This document shows positions 59,135 through 64,000 of a stretch of DNA of 64,000 nucleotides, piece after piece (position 1 is the first letter of the stretch; every line of letters begins with the position of its first letter). The DNA is from Euphorbia lathyris. Taxonomy: Eukaryota; Streptophyta; Magnoliopsida; Malpighiales; Euphorbiaceae. The notes under the pieces were generated by a model, which did no database searches, had not been told where the DNA came from, and saw nothing but the letters and a program-made list of their open reading frames with translations. Position numbers and translations under genes: made by a program. Location: contig NC_088919.1 in assembly GCF_963576675.1 (NCBI RefSeq), positions 48,754,501 through 48,818,500 of the forward strand, in the 5' to 3' direction.

Positions 59135-59700
59135 AAAATTGATGCGGGCATCTGTGACATGAGACCCGGAGTCAGAACGAGTGTGGGAGCGGAGAGAGAC
59201 CAAGGGGGAATATCCCTCACACGACGAGTCATCAAGTCACACGCCGTGTGAGGCTGTTTCTGAAGTTACGGATTTCGCATGGCGACGAGCAGAACATTAG
59301 CCACACGCTGTGCCACTTTCCCACTCGGCATGTGGACTGCTTTTCCAACACTCTGAATTTTGAGACAACGCGCCAGTTTACTATCTTTTTCTTGTGATTA
59401 CTGTTTTGCCATTTATGTTTAATTACCTAAATCCCATTTATCATCCACCTTTCATGTTTACCCATATTATTTATCTTTTAAGTTGTAACTCTAATTCGAT
59501 ATCTATGTCTTTTGTATTAAGTTAGGCGAGGTATGTAAACCTCATCTTTTGTATTGAAAGCAACTTTTATGAAATTAATAAAAAACCAGTCTCCATTACA
59601 TCTATTGTTCTTAACTTGAGATTCACTCCTTCAAACTGAACTGCGAAGAAACATCCTTTGTGGATTTAAGATTAAAATCCTCACTTAATTATCGATCGGT
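59135..59700 (+). mobile_element. possible solo LTR (gypsy-like)
   Basis: A GC-richer block (about 59145-59350, with cacacgccgtgtgaggc) is followed by a T-rich part, a TATA/poly(A)-like region (aaattaataaaaaacc near 59573) and sequence like an R-U5 region. Such an order suggests a solo LTR; termini and duplication are not resolved. Confidence 0.35.
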
Positions 59701-60278
59701 ATAAAAATAGTGATTTTGATGAAAATATAGATATATTTTTTTTTAATTTCTACATATATAGTGATATTTGATTATTTAGGCTAAAGGCTATTATATGTTT
59801 CAAAAACATGAGGCTAAATTTAATTGAAAAAGGTTGAAAATCTAAATAGACATGTGAATTGGGACATTACACGGAGGTGTACGATAAAATTGTTTGGTTT
59901 TTGGTTGCAATGTCATTTTAAATGGAAGGTGTAGATTTTATTTAAATAAATACAGGTGGCAGATGGACTGGTTGAAAATAAAACATAATAACATGACCTT
60001 CTTCCACAACTTGCATACTTCGAAATGTCCTTCATGTACCCATCTAATCAAATCTTAGTACGTACAAAAGGATAACCTACAACTTCTACCCTACCTCATC
60101 TAAAATTTCCCATAAATTTCAATTAACTCAAGTTTAAGGTTATTAATTTCACTCCTTAAGTTCTCGGATATAGCAGTCCAGATAATGGAAAAATCAAAAC
60201 GTGACGGTATGCAAAAATAAACGGTTATAACCAACCCAAATAATCACAACAATCAGGTGGAAGTTTGTGGATTGACAT

Positions 60279-60935
60279 GCAGTGGCGGAGCCAGGAATTT
60301 ACGTTTGAGGGAGCTAATTTTAGCTTTGAGATTACTGTCGGAGTAAGCTTCCGAAGTTCAGACCATTAGGGCTATATATATATATATATATATTTTTTTT
60401 TTTTTTGCCTCGAGCACCCTAAAACTTCATCTTTTTGATGTGTTAAATGCTAAAAGATTAAAATTGCTCGGGTTAAAAGGAGTAGATATCTTTAATGTTT
60501 TATAAAGCTAACACTAATTTCTTATAATTTTTTTTTTATTTTTAATTATGAATTTCTTATAATTTTCATAAAATAAAATTGAATTTAAAAATTAAGTTTT
60601 TTAAGTCTCAAAAGTAAAAAAAAAAACTTATTTAGGAAAAATAAATTAGTTTAAAAAAGTTAAGAAGTTAAAGAGGACACAAAAAATTCAATAAATAAAT
60701 AAAAGTTTTAAAAAGAAGTTTCATGAGATTTTAACCCATGATCTCTCTTGTATTAAAAAATATAGTGTAACCAACTCAACTATCTTAAAATATTATAATA
60801 ATACTACAAATATACCAATATGAACGAAAATTAAGGGGGGGCTGCAATCTACCATCAGTCGGGGGGGGGGGGGGGGGGGGGGGAGGGGTGGGGGGTGGGG
60901 GAGCCCCCCAAGCCCTAGGCTGGCTCCGCCCCTGC
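60279..60935. mobile_element. hAT-like non-autonomous element with a long G run
   Basis: Termini gcagtggcggagccagg and ggctggctccgcccctgc are imperfect inverted repeats. The flanks TGACAT (60273-60278) and TGGCAT (60936-60941) differ at one base. The interior is AT-rich, then a run of over 20 G occurs at about 60861-60882, followed by more G tracts to 60905. It sits in a decayed copia element. Confidence 0.6.
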
Positions 60936-60941
60936 TGGCAT

Positions 60942-62153
60942 TCTTACACAGAGATTTATAGGAAAATGGGTATATAACTCAACCATCCGGTTTCATTGAT
61001 CCCTCTCGATCAACACATGCGTGTAAACTACAGAAATCACTCTATGTCTTGAAACAGTCACCAAAAATGTGCTATAAAAAGCTCACCTCCAAACCGGTAT
61101 AGTCTGAATTTAAATGCTAAAAAATTAATTGTTCCTTCTATTTCCTCAAGCATGGTGCTACTGGGCTTTTTTTTTTCCTTATTTATGTGGATGATCTCGT
61201 CGTCGTTACAGGGAAAATTCAACCCTTTTTCAACATTTAGTGCGGTTTATTGGGTCTAATTTTTCCATTCAGAATTTGGGCACCTCTATTATTTCTTGGG
61301 CATTGAAGTTGACTGGACTCCTTAGGGACTTTTTCTGCAGCAAACGAAGTATTGTAAAGGTATTTTGGAAAAATCTAATATGCATAACAGTAAACCGATC
61401 TCAAGCCCCACAAATCCAACAGAAAAATTAAGCTCATAGGATAGTGCACTGATGTCAGATCCAAAATTATATAGAATTGTTATCGACAACTTGCAATACT
61501 TGACTTTTACTCGACCAGATATCTCATTTGTTGTGAATAAAGGAGCACAATACATGCATGCTCCATGTGAGACTCATTGGTTGGCCATTAAGCACATTTT
61601 GGGCTATCTCAATGGCACATTGTCACATTGTTTGAGCTTGAACAAATGGGGAAGATTAGGCAAATCACATTGTTTTTCTGATGTGGATTGGGGTGATGTT
61701 GAGGATGATCGAAAATCTACGAGTGGTAATTCAGTTTTTCTCAGCAAATGCTTGTTGACTTATTCCTCTCGTAAATAGTGCATGATCTCTCGTTCATCCA
61801 TAGAAGCAGAATATCATTCAATTACCTCGAGTACATCTGACATAACTTAGATCCAAACACTCTTGCAAGAGATAGGATTTCCCATTACTACTCCTCCTAT
61901 CTTGTGGTGTGATAATCTTAATGCCGCCTACTTGACTCCAAACCTAGTGTTTCATAAAAACAACAAGCATTTGGATATTGATTTATATTTTGTCCGTGAT
62001 AAAGTCAAGTCCAAGGCACTTGTTGTGCGTTATATATCCACAGTTGACCAGATCACCCATGTGTTTACTAACCCTCTACAGCGAGGCCGATTTCACTTGC
62101 TGAGAGACAAACTTACATTAGAATCTCGCCCGGTGCAACTTGAGAGGGCATGA
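60942..62153 (+). pseudogene. decayed copia RT and RNase H end
   Basis: Plus-strand fragments in copia order, broken by stops and shifts. RT: QPSGFIDPSRSTHACKLQKS near 60980; a YVDD-like region near 61190 (LFMWMISS in one frame, YVDDLV in another). RNase H: LTFTRPDISFVVNKGAQYMH, FSDVDWGDVEDDRKSTSGNS, SSIEAEYHSITS and WCDNLNAAYLTPN. The end is QITHVFTNPLQRGRFHLLRD and LERA, stop at 62151-62153. No 5' half is present. Confidence 0.85.
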
Positions 62154-62330
62154 GAGGAATTAGATCCATAGTAAACAAGGAATTATAAATCCTAGTCTAG
62201 TTGGGTTATACTACACGGTTATCCTATAATCGGTATAGGAATCGAATACCAAGAGAGGCCGTATAGACTATGTATATATGTACTATTTGTGTTAATAATT
62301 GCTAAGCCATCATTATTTCCAATATCTCAA
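62151..62330 (+). repeat. possible 3' LTR start of the decayed copia element
   Basis: A purine-rich string (gagagggca) just before 62151 is followed by TGAGAGGAATTAG, the right place for the 3' LTR. The far end is not found; only about 180 bp look LTR-like. Confidence 0.4.
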
Positions 62331-62573
62331 TTGTTTTAAAATGTTACTCTCCAAATTATCTATATTTCCTTTTACTCTAGTCACATTAAAAAATTTCAAT
62401 AGACTAGTGAGACAGCTTAAAGTAAAAAGCAAATCGTTTTGGTAGACTAAGGGTCCGTTTGGTTTACCTACTGTTTGTTGTTGGAAAAACCTGCTTTTCG
62501 AAAAAGTAGTGATTCTCTGCTATTGTAAAAGGCTAATTTTCAGATGTAAAGAGCAAACATGAAGTCTCAAACC

Positions 62574-63243
62574 AAACATTTAAAATTGGGTGTTGCTTCT
62601 TACCGCCCCAATTTGGACAATTTTGCCTTTTTGAAAAAAAAATTTTAATTTTTGAAAAAAAAAACGCTAATTTTGGTCTAGGTGGGTGCTAGATCTGCCC
62701 AGCCAATGTTCTGGGCGGATCCAGCACCCGCCCAGCCAGTGGTCTGGGCGGAACCAGCATCTACGCAGCCAATGGCTTGGGCAGGTGGTATATCCTCCCA
62801 AGCCATTGGCTGGGCGGATTCTGGATCCGCCCAGACCATTGCTGGGCGGGTTCTGGATCCGCCCAGCCCATTGGTTGGGCAGATCTAGCACCCACCTAGA
62901 TCAAAATTGGGCTTGTATACCTTTAGCGACAGAAAATACAAAATTCTCTAATTTTTTGTGACGAAAAATGCTAATCGTCACAAAAAATATGCATTATGTT
63001 CATGATTTTTTGAGGAAAAAAATTGTAAATTTTATTGTTTCGGACTCATAATCATCCATTTTCGAGATTCGAATTGTCGCATATCAATTATTTTTATAAT
63101 TTCAATTATTATTGTTCGAGTTTGTGATTTTAGAGAAGGAATTTTTAGTTTTTTATCAAAATTATAAGAAGGACAAAAAAGTCCAAATGAGGGTGGTAAC
63201 AGTAATTTGAAAGCGGTATTGAGCAATTCTAACTTTTGAAATG
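62574..63243. mobile_element. TIR element carrying nested palindrome B
   Basis: The left end (about 62574-62625, catttaaaattgggtgttgc…taccgccccaatttggac) is the imperfect reverse complement of the right end (about 63180-63243, gtccaaatgagggtgg…gcggtattgagcaa…ttttgaaatg). No convincing coding frame. About 670 bp. The right end resembles 33128-33197. Confidence 0.65.
62671..62908. repeat. nested palindrome (hairpin) array B, dyad centre near 62789
   Basis: The arms ctaggtgggtgctagatct (from 62679) and agatctagcacccacctag (to 62899) are perfect inverted repeats. Moving inward, cgcccag…ctgggcg hairpins at 62729-62750 mirror 62828-62848, and agccaatggcttggg (62767-62781) mirrors cccaagccattggct (62797-62811). 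Five or six short hairpins are thus embedded in one palindrome of about 240 bp. Confidence 0.93.
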
Positions 63244-64000
63244 AAAAGGTCTGTTTATGAAAGGGAGCAAAATAGCCCCGGATATTGGATAAGATTTCAT
63301 TCATTCAATAGGAGGAGCCGAATACAGATGTGTTTGATGATAACCAAACAAAGGGAGAGGGGAAGGAACACATATGTAGGTTTAGTCTTGTTTGATGAAG
63401 ACATGTCATATGCAACAGACATATGAAAACATTATGATAAAATAATTAAATAGTGGGTCTAAAATCTAAATTATAAGTAGGGGTTTACTTGCAATAAATA
63501 CAAAAATAAATAATTTCACAAGCTAACTTCCTGAATATTATTAATGGCTTAAAACATTGAGAGTCCTTAAATTTGATCCAAAATGCTAATTGGTCCTCTT
63601 AATTTATAGTGTCTTATGTAAAAATAAAAGAGGAAACAGAAACAACTTATCGGAATGGAATCGCTGTGTCGTGGACAAATCCACTGAGTTGAAAACGATT
63701 ACGGCAGACTCTGGTGTAATCTGGAAGTCCGATCGTCAACCAAGGTTTACACAGCAAACTTCGACCTAGTGCACTCCCGAGCGAAGCTTTGGAACATCAA
63801 AAGTATTTTGCCCAGAGAAGAAATAATTTTGAGAGCAAAAATATTAGAATCGTAAAACTGTATGTTTTGGATGCTCTTAAAACCCCTTTTAATTTAGTCT
63901 TAAAAACGAACGTTGTAGTGGACAACGTTCAAGAGAGAAGAACGTGGTTTGTTGAATAGGGATAGTGGAGATAAGACTTCAACAGCTAAAGAATTAGTCA
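63244..64000. other. right end of the window, no gene recognised
   Basis: No supported gene. The last 400 bp are less AT-rich and could be the start of another retroelement LTR that continues outside the window. Confidence 0.4.

Noticed and set aside
62667..62961. Overlapping Trp/Gly/Pro-rich frames on both strands
   Set aside because: They coincide with palindrome B, whose dyad symmetry gives similar translations on both strands.

Overview
The window is nuclear DNA of a flowering plant, most likely a eudicot. Support: three intact host genes of plant type (a complex I small subunit, a thylakoid-lumen protein, a SAUR), AT-rich intergenic DNA, and dense plant LTR retrotransposons, a CACTA transposon and MITEs. 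I cannot name the species from sequence alone.

Region 1 (1-1543) holds a 74-bp minisatellite and the broken end of a small two-exon gene. Region 2 (1544-32380) is a single insertion event flanked by the 5-bp duplication CGACT: a minus-strand Ty1/copia Sirevirus-type element with 1.34-kb LTRs, three-knuckle gag, pol and an extra env-like ORF. It has been entered by four further elements, each with its own matching target-site duplication. They are an inverted same-family solo LTR inside the 3' LTR (2173-3498, AGATT); a 1.5-kb solo LTR inside the env-like ORF (5627-13880, AGCTT); a 6.75-kb CACTA transposon inside that solo LTR (6849-13603, TCA); and a complete copia element with 2.08-kb LTRs inside the reverse transcriptase (17578-27142, GGTCA). 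Without these insertions the Sirevirus is about 11.7 kb. The CACTA element carries host gene fragments: a CC-NBS resistance gene and at least three exons of an alpha-amylase with introns retained.

Region 3 (32381-34870) holds the other half of the small gene hit by the Sirevirus, with a striking array of nested palindromes inside it, then a MITE and degenerate repeats. Region 4 (35034-37375) is a three-exon mitochondrial complex I subunit gene. Region 5 (37755-43150) is a stack of terminal-inverted-repeat elements (one Mutator-type with a perfect 9-bp duplication) and gypsy debris. Region 6 (43171-46315) is a six-exon thylakoid-lumen protein gene whose first intron uses a GC-AG splice pair. 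Region 7 (46450-49400) holds hAT-like and Mutator-like MITEs. Region 8 (49995-50381) is an intronless SAUR gene on the minus strand. Region 9 (51282-57741) is a minus-strand Ty3/gypsy element with 0.8-kb LTRs. Region 10 (57742-64000) is repeat debris: a possible solo LTR, a hAT-like element with a long G run, a decayed copia pol end, and a second TIR element carrying another nested palindrome whose outer ends resemble those near 33.1-33.2 kb.

The host genes do not form a pathway; they are ordinary plant genes separated by transposons. The strongest leads for something new are the two nested-palindrome arrays, which may mark one transposon family, and the gene-capturing CACTA. Every matching duplication was read directly from the sequence; family names and divergence figures are by-eye judgements.
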